Both the position numbers and the translations under genes were made by a program. The notes beneath the pieces are model-generated. The model saw only the letters and a program-made list of their open reading frames with translations, was not told the DNA's origin and made no database searches. This document shows positions 17,359 through 25,970 of a DNA stretch of 64,000 nucleotides, one piece after another. Within the stretch, counting starts at the first letter, position 1, and the number at the start of each line of letters is the position of its first letter. This DNA comes from Novosphingobium guangzhouense (GTDB lineage: Bacteria > Pseudomonadota > Alphaproteobacteria > Sphingomonadales > Sphingomonadaceae): NCBI RefSeq assembly GCF_002896965.1, contig NZ_LYMM01000051.1, positions 1 to 64,000 on the forward strand, read 5' to 3'.

Positions 17359-17847
17359 TCAGCTGCCGTTCGGGCCGGGGCCCTGCGGGGCCTGGCCCAT
17401 GCCACCGGCACCAACCGCACCAATGTTGCCGAACAGGTCTTCAAGCAGGCTGCGATGACGGCCCAGCGTCGGCGTGACGTGACCGTCCGGATCGATCCGG
17501 GCGACCTGTTCCGCACCGCGCTTGTCCACGGCAACGACGTTGTTCGCCGCATCGAAACGGACACGCAGCACCGTCTGGCTATCGGTGCGCGGCTTGCGGA
17601 AGGGCGGAGTCTTCACCTGCTGCGAGACATAATACCAGTCCTTGGTGCCAAACTGGCTTTCGAACGTCGGGCGACCGAGGGTCTTTTCCACCGACATGCG
17701 GTTATCGATGCCCGGCTGCACCGAATCGAGCAGCGCCTGATCGATCAGATAACCGCGATGGTCGCGGATCGACGAGCAGCCGCCGACCAGAGTGGCGACC
17801 GCCAGCGCAATGCCTGCCGCTGCCACCTTGAGACCAACCTTGCGCAT
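17359..17847 (-). CDS. bamE: BamE (SmpA/OmlA) outer-membrane assembly lipoprotein
   Basis: 162 residues from MRKVGLKVAAAG; GGAG seven bases upstream decides this start over a longer frame. A lipoprotein signal ends at the lipobox LVGGC, then SSIRDHRGYLIDQALLDSVQPG and the core fold with MSVEKTLGRPTFESQFGTKDWYYVSQ. BamE is a small lipoprotein of the BAM complex, which inserts beta-barrel proteins in the outer membrane. The C-terminus has a proline/glycine-rich tail. It is divergent from the bc1 chaperone gene. Confidence 0.9.
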   Translation of the reverse strand: MRKVGLKVAAAGIALAVATLVGGCSSIRDHRGYLIDQALLDSVQPGIDNRMSVEKTLGRPTFESQFGTKDWYYVSQQVKTPPFRKPRTDSQTVLRVRFDAANNVVAVDKRGAEQVARIDPDGHVTPTLGRHRSLLEDLFGNIGAVGAGGMGQAPQGPGPNGS

Positions 17848-18018
17848 TTCAACACTCCAAACCGCAGGAACAGAAGCGGCAGGCATTGCCAGCCGCGCCC
17901 ATACCCATATATCGCCAGACGGCCTTAAGCCCCCATAAGCGCCCGCGCAATGGGCGTTGGGGCAGACCGGTTGAATTGCTCCTTAACGGACACCCTCGAA
18001 GAAAGGCCCGTCGTTATC

Positions 18019-18546
18019 GTGTCCCTGCTCTCTCGCCTTCTCCGTAAAGGCCCCGATTCCCGTGAAGCGGTGCGTCCGCTCTGGCATCGCGTGGTCGAAA
18101 TCGCGCGCGAAAAGGCATGGTACGCCGAATGCGGCGTGGCCGATACCGTGCCCGGTCGTTTCGATGCGGTAACGCTGGTGCTGGCCCTGGTCATGCTGCG
18201 TGCCGAACGGGACAAGGACATCGACGACACGCTGATCAATCCTTCCGTGCGACTGACCGAGCTTTTCGTCGACGATATGGACGGCCAACTGCGTCAATCG
18301 GGCGTGGGCGATCTTGTGGTCGGCAAGCGCATGGGCAAACTGATGAGCGTTCTGGGCGGCAGGATCGGAGCAATGCGCGATGCGCTGTCGCAGGACGACG
18401 CAGCGCTGGCGGCGGCGTTGGAGCGCAACGTCACGCTGGTGGAAGGTGCCGACACCGCCCGCCTTGCCGCTCGGGTCCGCGCGCTACATGCCGCGATCGA
18501 CGCCCTTTCCAATGAAGACCTGCTTGCTGCTAGGATCGCACGATGA
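18019..18546 (+). CDS. Ubiquinol-cytochrome c chaperone family protein (CBP3-like)
   Basis: 175 residues from a GTG (MSLLSRLLRKG); an in-frame ATG at 17950 is less likely from family N-termini. The domain carries the family pattern from HRVVEIAREKAWYAECGVADTVPGRFD to FVDDMDGQLRQSGVGDLVVGKRMGKLM. Homologues in mitochondria help assemble cytochrome b of the bc1 complex; in alphaproteobacteria the same role is assumed. The stop overlaps the ATG of the DUF177 gene by four bases, a common pairing in this group. Confidence 0.88.
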   Translation: MSLLSRLLRKGPDSREAVRPLWHRVVEIAREKAWYAECGVADTVPGRFDAVTLVLALVMLRAERDKDIDDTLINPSVRLTELFVDDMDGQLRQSGVGDLVVGKRMGKLMSVLGGRIGAMRDALSQDDAALAAALERNVTLVEGADTARLAARVRALHAAIDALSNEDLLAARIAR

Positions 18547-19073
18547 CCCCTGAATTTTCCCGCCAGCTCGACGTGCGCCAGATTGAAGGAAAGCACGTCC
18601 ACCTATCCCCCAATGAGGCTGAACGCGCTGCGCTGGCAGAACGTTTCTCACTCGTGCGGATTGACGAACTCGTCGCCGAATTAGACCTGTCGACCAGCGA
18701 ACGCGAAGGCGGGTTCCAGGTGGAGGCGCGCGGCACTCTGAAGGCCAGGATCATCCAGCCCTGCGCCGTCTCTGCCGAAGACATCCCGGTTTCGATCGAC
18801 GAGCCGCTGTTCTTTCGTTTCGTGCCGATGACGACCGGCTATGAGCCGGACGAGGAATTCGAATTGACCGCGGACGAACTGGACGAAGTCGAATACGATG
18901 GCACCCATGTCGATATCGGCGAAGCGGTGGCGCAGAGCCTGGCTCTTGCCATCGATCCTTTCCTGACCGGCCCGCAGGCCGATGCGGCACGCAAGGCGGC
19001 CGGGATCGGTGCTCCTGAAGACAGTGGGCCGTTCGCCGCGCTCAAGGGGCTGAAACTGGGCGGCAACGACTAA
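18543..19073 (+). CDS. DUF177 / YceD-family protein
   Basis: 176 residues. Family features are EFSRQLDVRQIEG at the start, a central beta-rich part with RIIQPCAVSAEDIPVSIDEPLFFRFVP (one cysteine rather than the CxxC of some members), and an acidic stretch EPDEEFELTADELDEVEYDG. YceD proteins are linked to 23S rRNA accumulation and usually precede rpmF (ribosomal protein L32); rpmF is not next here. It is translationally coupled to the bc1 chaperone gene. Confidence 0.85.
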   Translation: MTPEFSRQLDVRQIEGKHVHLSPNEAERAALAERFSLVRIDELVAELDLSTSEREGGFQVEARGTLKARIIQPCAVSAEDIPVSIDEPLFFRFVPMTTGYEPDEEFELTADELDEVEYDGTHVDIGEAVAQSLALAIDPFLTGPQADAARKAAGIGAPEDSGPFAALKGLKLGGND

Positions 19074-19100
19074 AGCCGGGCGCCATTTCGCCAGCTTCAG

Positions 19101-19122
19101 GGTGCGGCTGATGAACCGCACC
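19101..19122 (+). terminator. Short hairpin after the DUF177 gene
   Basis: GGTGCGG and CCGCACC arms enclose eight bases, 27 bases after the stop. No T-run follows, so it is at best a weak or Rho-assisted terminator. Confidence 0.3.
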
Positions 19123-19221
19123 GTCACGCCTCCTTCACCGAAACGCAACGGCAGTTTCACACGGCGCTCATAATGGCGCCGTCAGGACCACATTGCGAAT
19201 AGTTCGGGGGGAACGCGTCGC

Positions 19222-20205
19222 ATGAAGAGCCTGACGAAGATGTCGCTTGCGACGGCCGCCGCGGTCGTCGTGCTGAACTTGTCCAAGCCGTCTCCGGCGG
19301 CCGCACCCGAACGCCCTTTCGCAGCTTCGGTGCGGGATGACGGGACGCTTTCGGTCATGACCTATAACGTCAAGGGCCTGCCCTTCCCGCTCGCCTATGG
19401 CCGCGCCGAGGCTCTGGGCCAGATCGGCGAACGCCTGCGCAAACTGCGCCGCGCGGGGCGGCAGCCTGACGTCATATTGTTGCAGGAAGCCTTCATTCCC
19501 GAAGCCAAGGCAATTGCCCGGCAGGCAGGCTATGCCCACGTGCTGCTCGGCCCCGACGTCAAGGATGCCGCAGGCAGCGGCCCGGCGGCTGACGTGTCGG
19601 CGAACAAGGCGTCTTGGAGCCGGGGCGAAACGGTCGGCCCGCAGGTCGACAGCGGCCTCGTCATCCTGTCGGATCACCCGATCGTGAAGGCCAGCCGCAT
19701 GGCCTTCTCCCGAACGATGTGCGCCGGATTCGACTGTCTTGCGAGCAAGGGCGTGGTCATCGCCTGGATCGCCGTTCCCGGCCGTAACGCCCTCGTTGCC
19801 ATCGCCGATACGCACCTCAATTCACGCAAGGCTTCAGGCGTTCCAATCGCACGCGCCAACCTGGCCTTCAGCCGTCAGGTGGCGGCAATCCGCGGATTTC
19901 TGCGCCGACAGGTCGATCCGCACACCGACCTGATCGTGGGGGGAGACTTCAACATCGGCCAAGATGCGCAGCGGGTCCTTGCCGCACGGGATCTGCTTGC
20001 GGGCGGGCAGGAAGCGGTCCAGGCAGCCGACTGCGCCCCCGACCAGCAGGCAGACATCGCCGCAATTCGCGCCCGCAACAAGGACAAGCTCTATTACCGT
20101 GGCCGAATGCGGCTGCGCAGCCTTGACGTGCCTTTGGGGAACGGCACCGGCGAGGATGCCTTTTCGGACCATCTCGGATACGTGGCGCATTACCAAATGT
20201 CGTGA
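19222..20205 (+). CDS. Exported endonuclease/exonuclease/phosphatase-family phosphodiesterase
   Basis: 327 residues with a hydrophobic N-terminus (MKSLTKMSLATAAAVVVLNL) suggesting export. EEP-fold signatures are the first asparagine in VMTYNVKG, the metal glutamate in VILLQEAF, ADTHLNS, GGDFNIG and the final DHLGYV. The family includes DNases, sphingomyelinase-type phospholipases and inositol phosphatases. The LLQEAF and DTHLNS context resembles extracellular sphingomyelinase-like members, which would be of interest in an organism that itself makes glycosphingolipids, but this is not proven. It stands alone between the DUF177 gene and a convergent porin gene. Confidence 0.8.
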   Translation: MKSLTKMSLATAAAVVVLNLSKPSPAAAPERPFAASVRDDGTLSVMTYNVKGLPFPLAYGRAEALGQIGERLRKLRRAGRQPDVILLQEAFIPEAKAIARQAGYAHVLLGPDVKDAAGSGPAADVSANKASWSRGETVGPQVDSGLVILSDHPIVKASRMAFSRTMCAGFDCLASKGVVIAWIAVPGRNALVAIADTHLNSRKASGVPIARANLAFSRQVAAIRGFLRRQVDPHTDLIVGGDFNIGQDAQRVLAARDLLAGGQEAVQAADCAPDQQADIAAIRARNKDKLYYRGRMRLRSLDVPLGNGTGEDAFSDHLGYVAHYQMS

Positions 20206-20229
20206 AGGGGGGCGCCACCGTGCCCCCTT
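20205..20229. terminator. GC-rich hairpin between convergent genes
   Basis: AAGGGGGGC pairs with GCCCCCTT around an eight-base loop with one extra G. It directly follows the phosphodiesterase stop and precedes the end of the porin gene on the other strand. Confidence 0.5.
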
Positions 20230-20237
20230 CCGCACCG

Positions 20238-21062
20238 TCAGAATGCTGCCGTCAACGAAGCCACAACAGCAGATCCCGCAATGGAGCCATGACCGTCCTG
20301 GCCTTTGCTGAAGTTCGGTTGCAGCAGGGCGGCATCGGACTTCGCGATGTCCGTATCGACGTAGGAGAGGTTCAACGTCAGGTTGCGCCAGGTGGCGTCC
20401 ATGCCGAGCGACCAGTCCCAGTACGTCCCGGTAGGGGCAAGGCTGGTGCCGTTGGGGCCGAGGCCGGGGTTTCCGTCCGAGTAGCCCAGGTGCGCCTTTG
20501 CCGTCAGCGGCGTACCCGCGATGGGCAGTGTGCCATCGGTCCACAGGTAGATGTTGTCCTGCTTCTGACCCCGGCTGTCGGGGGCGTTGGAGACATTGGC
20601 TAGCGCGTATTGCCGGGGTGCATAAGCCACGCCCGCTGTCACCGTAGCGGGGCCGGCCACGCCCGAAACCTTGACGTAAGGCTCTGCAAAGTCGGTATTA
20701 TCCGCTCCGCCCGGATACATGTACCAGGTAAACCCGATGTCGATCGTCGCCTTGTCCGACAGCCTTGTCCGGTAGCCGCCGATCAGATCCAGCTCCATGT
20801 TGGACCCACCGAAGGTGCCCCAACCCGCAAGGTTCGAGGCCCAGATTCCTACATAGACGCCGCTGTCATGGGCGAGCGTCAGACCGCCCTGAACCGCCAT
20901 TCTTTTGTCCGATTGCGATACGCCGCGGAACCGATAGTCCGTTGCGATCGCCGCCGATCCCGCCACTGTGATGGCCCCGGAACCCTCTTCTTCGCTGGCA
21001 TGAGCCGGGGCCAATGGGGCGAAAATTGCAAACAGGGCGGCAATCTTGGTCGTGATCTTCAT
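20238..21062 (-). CDS. TorF-family putative outer-membrane porin
   Basis: 274 residues from MKITTKIAALFAIFAPLAPAHA, a clear signal peptide with AGAGGA-like spacing upstream; the longer frame is rejected. The mature part starts with a glycine-rich segment and the family-typical ATDYRFRGVSQSDKRMAVQGGL, then alternating beta strands ending in a C-terminal F (ASLTAAF), as expected of an outer-membrane barrel. The substrate is unknown. It is preceded by a 119-base AT-rich promoter region and the small membrane protein gene. Confidence 0.82.
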   Translation of the reverse strand: MKITTKIAALFAIFAPLAPAHASEEEGSGAITVAGSAAIATDYRFRGVSQSDKRMAVQGGLTLAHDSGVYVGIWASNLAGWGTFGGSNMELDLIGGYRTRLSDKATIDIGFTWYMYPGGADNTDFAEPYVKVSGVAGPATVTAGVAYAPRQYALANVSNAPDSRGQKQDNIYLWTDGTLPIAGTPLTAKAHLGYSDGNPGLGPNGTSLAPTGTYWDWSLGMDATWRNLTLNLSYVDTDIAKSDAALLQPNFSKGQDGHGSIAGSAVVASLTAAF

Positions 21063-21181
21063 GATGTCCTCTTGAGTGACCCGCCCCGGCGTGCAGGGCG
21101 ATTCGAGGAGCACCAACTAGATCGGACAAGCGTTCGGTATCGAGAGCACAATTTGCAATATTACATATATTTTTCATATGT

Positions 21182-21511
21182 TTATGAGATTTTCGGCGGC
21201 ACGCCCGCGCCCTTCCCATGCACTGTCGGTGCATCGGGTTGCGCCCCCTCTCCCAGCGTAACGGACCAGCGCCCCGGCACCGGCACCGAGCGGCACAGAA
21301 CGGCACCTAACGATACCATAACGGCACCTACGAGCAGCAGAACCACCAGAACCGCGCATAATCCAAGCTCTGGAAGTGTTGCCTGCGCCGGAGGGTGTGC
21401 ATGTACCTTTGCGTAAAGCGCCCGCCCCGTCGCTGCGGCCATCGACAGGATGCCAAGTCCCACCAGCCGCATCCCGATCCGCACCGCCAGAGTCTCATGC
21501 CAGGGGACCAT
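21182..21511 (-). CDS. Small two-span membrane protein of unknown function
   Basis: 109 residues, ATG preceded by GGAGG at six bases. Hydrophobic segments lie at about 13-30 and 49-72, followed by a polar tail with many prolines and glycines. I do not recognise a family. The good ribosome site and positional fit between the porin and kup support a real gene. The downstream AT-rich stretch 21063-21181 probably holds the porin promoter. Confidence 0.55.
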   Translation of the reverse strand: MVPWHETLAVRIGMRLVGLGILSMAAATGRALYAKVHAHPPAQATLPELGLCAVLVVLLLVGAVMVSLGAVLCRSVPVPGRWSVTLGEGAQPDAPTVHGKGAGVPPKIS

Positions 21512-21599
21512 CTTTCACCTCCGGTTTCAGGAGGCACTCCAGCTACGCAGCTTCACATAGCAATTCGAGAGCGGAACCGGCGGCGCCGCATTGAGATTT

Positions 21600-21656
21600 C
21601 ATAGGATCAGGCCGCTTCGGCGGGCAAAAACCGAAAAATCATATGCCGATCCTATG
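21600..21656. repeat. Inverted repeat in the kup leader
   Basis: CATAGGATC (21600-21608) and GATCCTATG (21648-21656) enclose a smaller GCCG/CGGC hairpin. It lies 80 bases upstream of the kup start and may be an operator or mRNA structure; no known riboswitch was recognised. Confidence 0.3.
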
Positions 21657-21736
21657 CGATGTGCAGCGGGTCCATATGGAGATAAAATGCCCACCTGTGG
21701 CATGCCCGCAGCCCGGCCGAATCCAAGAGGCATGAC

Positions 21737-23662
21737 TTGACGAGCGATCAGACCATCTCCCCCTCCGCTCCGGACTCGGCCCCGGAAGCCGGCCATGCCG
21801 CAGGGCCGCAGGGCAGGCTGGGAACGCTGGCGCTGGGCGCGCTGGGCGTAGTGTTCGGGGATATCGGCACATCGCCGCTCTATGCGCTGAAGGAAAGCTT
21901 CGTCGGCCATCATCCGCTGGCGGTGGACGCGGCGCATATCTTCGGTGTGCTGTCGCTGATCTTCTGGACGATGACGCTGATCGTCACGGCCAAGTACGTC
22001 TTCATCGTCATGCGCGCCGACAACGAAGGCGAGGGCGGTTCGATGGCACTGCTGGCGCTGATCGGGCGCAGCCTTGGCGAAACGCGCTGGACGCCGCTGA
22101 TCGCGATGCTGGGCGTGATCGCCACCGCGCTGTTCTATGGCGATGCGATCATCACCCCGGCCATTTCGGTGCTGTCCGCGGTCGAAGGACTCACCGTGGT
22201 GGAAGCATCGCTGGGCGAACTGGTGCTGCCGATCGCCATCGTCATCCTGCTGGGCCTGTTCCTGATACAGAAGCACGGGACAGAGCGTGTCGGCACGTTC
22301 TTCGGGCCGGTCATGGCGGTCTATTTCGTGGTGCTGGCGGTGCTGGGCGTGATCAACATCGTGGCCCATCCGGAGATCGTGGGCATCCTCAATCCCTACT
22401 GGGCCTGGCACTTTTTCGCTCTGGACCCAAGGCTGGCGTTCCTGGCGCTCGGCTCGGTCGTGCTGGCGGTGACGGGGGCGGAGGCGCTCTATGCCGACAT
22501 GGGACATTTCGGCCGCAAGGCGATCAGCATCGCCTGGCTCTATGCGGCGCTGCCGTGCCTCATGCTCAATTACATGGGACAAGGCGCGCTGCTGCTGGAC
22601 CAGCCCGAGGCAGCAAGCAACCCGTTCTTCCTGCTTGCACCGGAATGGGCGCGGCTGCCGCTGGTGATCCTGGCCACGCTGGCAACGATCATCGCCAGCC
22701 AGGCGGTGATTTCGGGCGCGTTCTCCATCACCCGGCAGGCGGTGCAGCTGGGCTTTCTGCCGCGCCTGCGCATCCTGCACACCAGCCCGACCGCCGAGGG
22801 GCAGGTCTATGTTCCCATCGTCAACTGGACGCTGCTGATCCTTGTCGTGCTGCTGGTGCTTTCGTTCCGCTCGTCAAGCAGCCTTGCGGCGGCATACGGC
22901 ATCGCGGTGACCGGCACGATGGTGATCACCGCCTGCATGCTGGGCGTGCTGACCTTCAGCGTCTGGCGCTGGCCACCACTTCTGGCCGGCGGCGTGACCG
23001 GGCTGTTCCTGCTGATCGATGGCGCCTATTTCCTGTCGAACGCCACCAAGATTCCCGACGGCGGCTGGTTTCCCCTGCTGGTGGCAGGCGTGGTCTTCGT
23101 CATGCTTACCACATGGTCGACCGGGCGCAGGATCCTGCGGCGCTCACTGGCCGTCGGGGCAATAGACCTTGACCTGTTCATCAAGTCCACCGCCCAGTCG
23201 GTGCGCCGGGTTGCGGGCACCGCCGTCTTCCTGTCGTCCACCCGCGAAGGCGTGCCGCCCGCGCTGCTGCACAACGTCAAGCACAACAAGGTATTGCACG
23301 AACGCGTCATCGTGCTGACGGTGGTGACCAACGCGGTCCCCCACCTGCCCGAAGACGCCCGCATGACCATCGCCCAGCACGGCTCGGGCTTCTTCCGCAT
23401 GACGCTGCGCCACGGTTTCCTGGAAGATGTGGACATTCCCGCATCGCTCAAGGCTGTTACGTCCTGCGGCGCGCCGATCGGCAAGATGGACACCAGCTAC
23501 TTCCTCAGCCGGCAGACGCTGATCCCCTCGGAAAAGCCCGGCATGGCCATCTGGCGCGAAAAGCTGTTCGCGTGGATGATCCGCAATGCGGCCACTCCGA
23601 TGGAATTCTTCAACCTGCCGACCAACCGCGTTGTCGAGCTGGGCTCGCAAGTGGAGATATAG
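21737..23662 (+). CDS. kup: Kup-type potassium uptake transporter
   Basis: 641 residues from a TTG with AGAGG six bases upstream; the nearby ATG at 21732 is out of frame and stops at once. The Kup signature GALGVVFGDIGTSPLYALKESF is near residue 40. About twelve membrane spans cover residues 35-460, followed by a soluble C-terminal region of ~180 residues. It brings in potassium with protons. It is a single-gene unit; length and motifs are normal for the family. Confidence 0.95.
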   Translation: MTSDQTISPSAPDSAPEAGHAAGPQGRLGTLALGALGVVFGDIGTSPLYALKESFVGHHPLAVDAAHIFGVLSLIFWTMTLIVTAKYVFIVMRADNEGEGGSMALLALIGRSLGETRWTPLIAMLGVIATALFYGDAIITPAISVLSAVEGLTVVEASLGELVLPIAIVILLGLFLIQKHGTERVGTFFGPVMAVYFVVLAVLGVINIVAHPEIVGILNPYWAWHFFALDPRLAFLALGSVVLAVTGAEALYADMGHFGRKAISIAWLYAALPCLMLNYMGQGALLLDQPEAASNPFFLLAPEWARLPLVILATLATIIASQAVISGAFSITRQAVQLGFLPRLRILHTSPTAEGQVYVPIVNWTLLILVVLLVLSFRSSSSLAAAYGIAVTGTMVITACMLGVLTFSVWRWPPLLAGGVTGLFLLIDGAYFLSNATKIPDGGWFPLLVAGVVFVMLTTWSTGRRILRRSLAVGAIDLDLFIKSTAQSVRRVAGTAVFLSSTREGVPPALLHNVKHNKVLHERVIVLTVVTNAVPHLPEDARMTIAQHGSGFFRMTLRHGFLEDVDIPASLKAVTSCGAPIGKMDTSYFLSRQTLIPSEKPGMAIWREKLFAWMIRNAATPMEFFNLPTNRVVELGSQVEI

Positions 23663-23727
23663 GCGGCCTGGAGCAAGGTCTGACTGGGGAGGGAACCGCA
23701 GGTTGACCTGACCGAGCGAGCCTTTCT

Positions 23728-24135
23728 TTACAAGCGCGCACCGGGCAGCTGGCTCGCCTGTTTCATCCAATCTTCAAGCTGCACCACGTCGATGTCATCC
23801 GTTTCCCTGATGTCGAGGTAGCGGACGTTCTCCTGTTTCGATTTACCGGGTGGCACCGGACGAAGGGCGGCGCCTTGAAAGAACGTCACCTTCACATACT
23901 TTTCAAAGCAATGGAACGAGGTGAACCAACCCTGTCCTTCAACGCCGTAGAAAGGGGAGTTCCACCTAACAGCCTTGGCTGTGCCGGGAACCGCTCTCTC
24001 AATCGCAGCGGCCAATACGTTGCCTACTCGGTTCTTCCACCCGGGCATCGCATCTATATAGGCCCGCACCGGTCCCTCGCCTTCACCCTTGGCTATTTGA
24101 GGATTACCGCCCGACAATAGCTTCGCTTCAGCCAT
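23728..24135 (-). CDS. DUF1801 (YdhG-like) protein
   Basis: 135 residues from MAEAKLLSGG; GGAGG seven bases upstream fixes the start. The core carries the DUF1801 pattern: VRAYIDAMPGWKNRVGNVLAAAIERAVPG, AVRWNSPFYGVEGQGW, CFEKYVKVTFFQGAAL and a C-terminal WMKQASQLPG. The fold is related to YdhG/iron-chaperone-like proteins and its function is unknown. It is convergent with kup. Confidence 0.82.
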   Translation of the reverse strand: MAEAKLLSGGNPQIAKGEGEGPVRAYIDAMPGWKNRVGNVLAAAIERAVPGTAKAVRWNSPFYGVEGQGWFTSFHCFEKYVKVTFFQGAALRPVPPGKSKQENVRYLDIRETDDIDVVQLEDWMKQASQLPGARL

Positions 24136-24241
24136 ACGCTTGCCTCCTGCCAAAGCATGTTAGCACGAATTGACAGTCATGTCCGCAAGGCCGCGCCTTC
24201 AGAAAGCCCGCCTTCCTTCACCTTCCGCCTGCGCCGCTGCT

Positions 24242-25180
24242 TCAGCGGGTCAATTCGTAACCGTCCGGTGTCGTCACCACGCGCGCGCTCAGGCTGAGGG
24301 ATACAGCCTTCAGGAACTGGTCCGGCCGGTCGAGGTCGAAACGGCCGCCGATCTTTTCGCGTGCGAGGTCGGCGTTGCCTACGGTGATCTTGCGGGTAAG
24401 GTGGCGGTTGAATTCTGCTGCGGCCTCGGCCACCGACTGGTCGAGGAAGACGATCTCCCCCGCTCGCCATGCCATCAGCGAGGCGACCTGTTCGGAACTG
24501 CGCGCCTGCAGCCGGGGGGTGCCCTGTTCGGCCACGATCATCGAAACGTTCGGCTTCAGCATGAGCCCGCCCGCGCCGCCGGGCAGCGGGCCGGGTATGG
24601 GCATCGCGGCGCCATCCACCATGGTCAGTTCGGCCTGCCCCGCCGTCACCCGCGCATCGAACAGGCCCGGCGCCAACGGCAGCGACGCCGCGTTCGCGCG
24701 CAGTACCGTGGCCCCGCCGCGCCGCAGATCAAGTGCCACTTCGCCGCGATCGAGGCGCAGCAGGCGCTCGTCATCGCGATAACGCCAGGACAGCGCGCTG
24801 TCGGTGTTGAGATAGGCGACGCTGCCATCGGGCAGCGGCACGCGCCGCGTCTCGCCCACGCCGGTGCTGGCGCTGTCCCAGGCATAGGCCCGTTGCGCCA
24901 TGAAGCCCGAACCCAGCATCGCCACGGGCACGCCCACGGCAGCCACCTTCAACCACTGGCGACGGCTGGCGCGCAGGGGCGCCTCATCCACGATCGGCAC
25001 CGCACGCATGCCCTCCCAGTTGGCGACGATGCGGGCATAGGCAACGGCGTGGGCGGGATTGCTGCGCCGCCATGCCTCGAAATCCTCGGCGCGCGCGGTC
25101 CCCGCATCCAGCGCCGCGAACCAGCGCGACGCTTCGGCAAGGAGGGCGTCCTGACCCAGGGGATCTTTCGTCATCGTCAT
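24242..25180 (-). CDS. FecR-family anti-sigma factor (second system)
   Basis: 312 residues. The N-terminal DUF4880-like domain (LLAEASRWFAALDAGTA, FEAWRRSNPAHAVAYARI) is followed by RRQWLKVAAVGVPVAMLGSGFMA, one membrane span, then the FecR periplasmic domain (RVPLPDGSVAYLNTDSALSW, LLRLDRGEVALDLR) and a C-terminal DUF4974-like domain (RRAxx not kept, but AWRAGEIVFLDQSVAEAAAEFNRH is). It follows the sigma gene after 83 bases. It should hold the sigma factor until the TonB receptor cluster signals. The receptor of this cluster has no STN domain, so how the signal arrives is unclear. Confidence 0.87.
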   Translation of the reverse strand: MTMTKDPLGQDALLAEASRWFAALDAGTARAEDFEAWRRSNPAHAVAYARIVANWEGMRAVPIVDEAPLRASRRQWLKVAAVGVPVAMLGSGFMAQRAYAWDSASTGVGETRRVPLPDGSVAYLNTDSALSWRYRDDERLLRLDRGEVALDLRRGGATVLRANAASLPLAPGLFDARVTAGQAELTMVDGAAMPIPGPLPGGAGGLMLKPNVSMIVAEQGTPRLQARSSEQVASLMAWRAGEIVFLDQSVAEAAAEFNRHLTRKITVGNADLAREKIGGRFDLDRPDQFLKAVSLSLSARVVTTPDGYELTR

Positions 25181-25263
25181 GTCGCGCGGCGTCTGGGTGC
25201 TCTAAAAGGGCCGACCATAGGGAGGTTGATCAACCTGCCCTGCATCTATCAAGCTGTCGCCCG

Positions 25264-25836
25264 TCAGAGAAGCATCTTCTCCCGCGCCTCGGCCGATGGC
25301 TCTGCCGCGCCCCTGTCCTGCGGGGTCAGCGCGTGGGTGAGCAGTTCCACCGCGCGCGCCAGCCGCTTTTCGAAAGTGGAAACGCTGATGCCCAGATCGC
25401 TGGCGATTTCGCGCGGGGTTTCCTCTGCAAAGCGGCGACGCACCAGCGCGATGCGGCAGCGTTCCGGCAGCGCGGCAATCGCCTGCTGCACCCGCGCCAT
25501 CTGCGTGCGCCCGGCCACGACGCGGAACGGATCGGGCGTGTCGTCGGCGATCTCGAACAGGACAGGCGCGGGCAAGGGCTGCATCGTCACCACGCGCGCC
25601 TGCCGGATGCGCTCTATTGCCTGATTGTGGATCATGCGCATGACGTAACCCGGCGGGTTGGCGATGGCGCTCCACCCGTCGAGCGTGAACAGTCTGGTGT
25701 AGACTTCCTGGACGATATCGCCCGCTTCCTCGTCATTGCGCACGGTGCGACGCGCGTAATCGATATAGGCCCGCTCGTGCGGCAGGACTTCATCGACGAA
25801 CCAGCGGTCTATCGGGCGGACATGAGGCGCGGTCAC
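25264..25836 (-). CDS. ECF sigma factor, FecI type (second system)
   Basis: 190 residues from a GTG without an evident Shine-Dalgarno sequence. Region 2 (YARRTVRNDEEAGDIVQEVYTRLF, NPPGYVMRMIHNQAIERIRQ) and region 4 (ALPERCRIALVRRRFAEETPREIASDLGISVSTFEKRLARA) are complete. The paired FecR follows on the same strand; the phosphatase and receptor genes lie upstream, so all four may form one unit. The 134-base gap before it may contain its own promoter. Confidence 0.87.
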   Translation of the reverse strand: MTAPHVRPIDRWFVDEVLPHERAYIDYARRTVRNDEEAGDIVQEVYTRLFTLDGWSAIANPPGYVMRMIHNQAIERIRQARVVTMQPLPAPVLFEIADDTPDPFRVVAGRTQMARVQQAIAALPERCRIALVRRRFAEETPREIASDLGISVSTFEKRLARAVELLTHALTPQDRGAAEPSAEAREKMLL

Positions 25837-25970
25837 GGGGGAGGAAGCTCGAACAAGAAAGTGAAGGCGCGCCGCGACTAGGGGACGAAGATGTAAGTTT
25901 GGCTACAATCGCCGCAGATTGCCGGGACGAAAGGGCATCGGCAGAAACCCCCTCGCCCCGGCGCCCCCCG

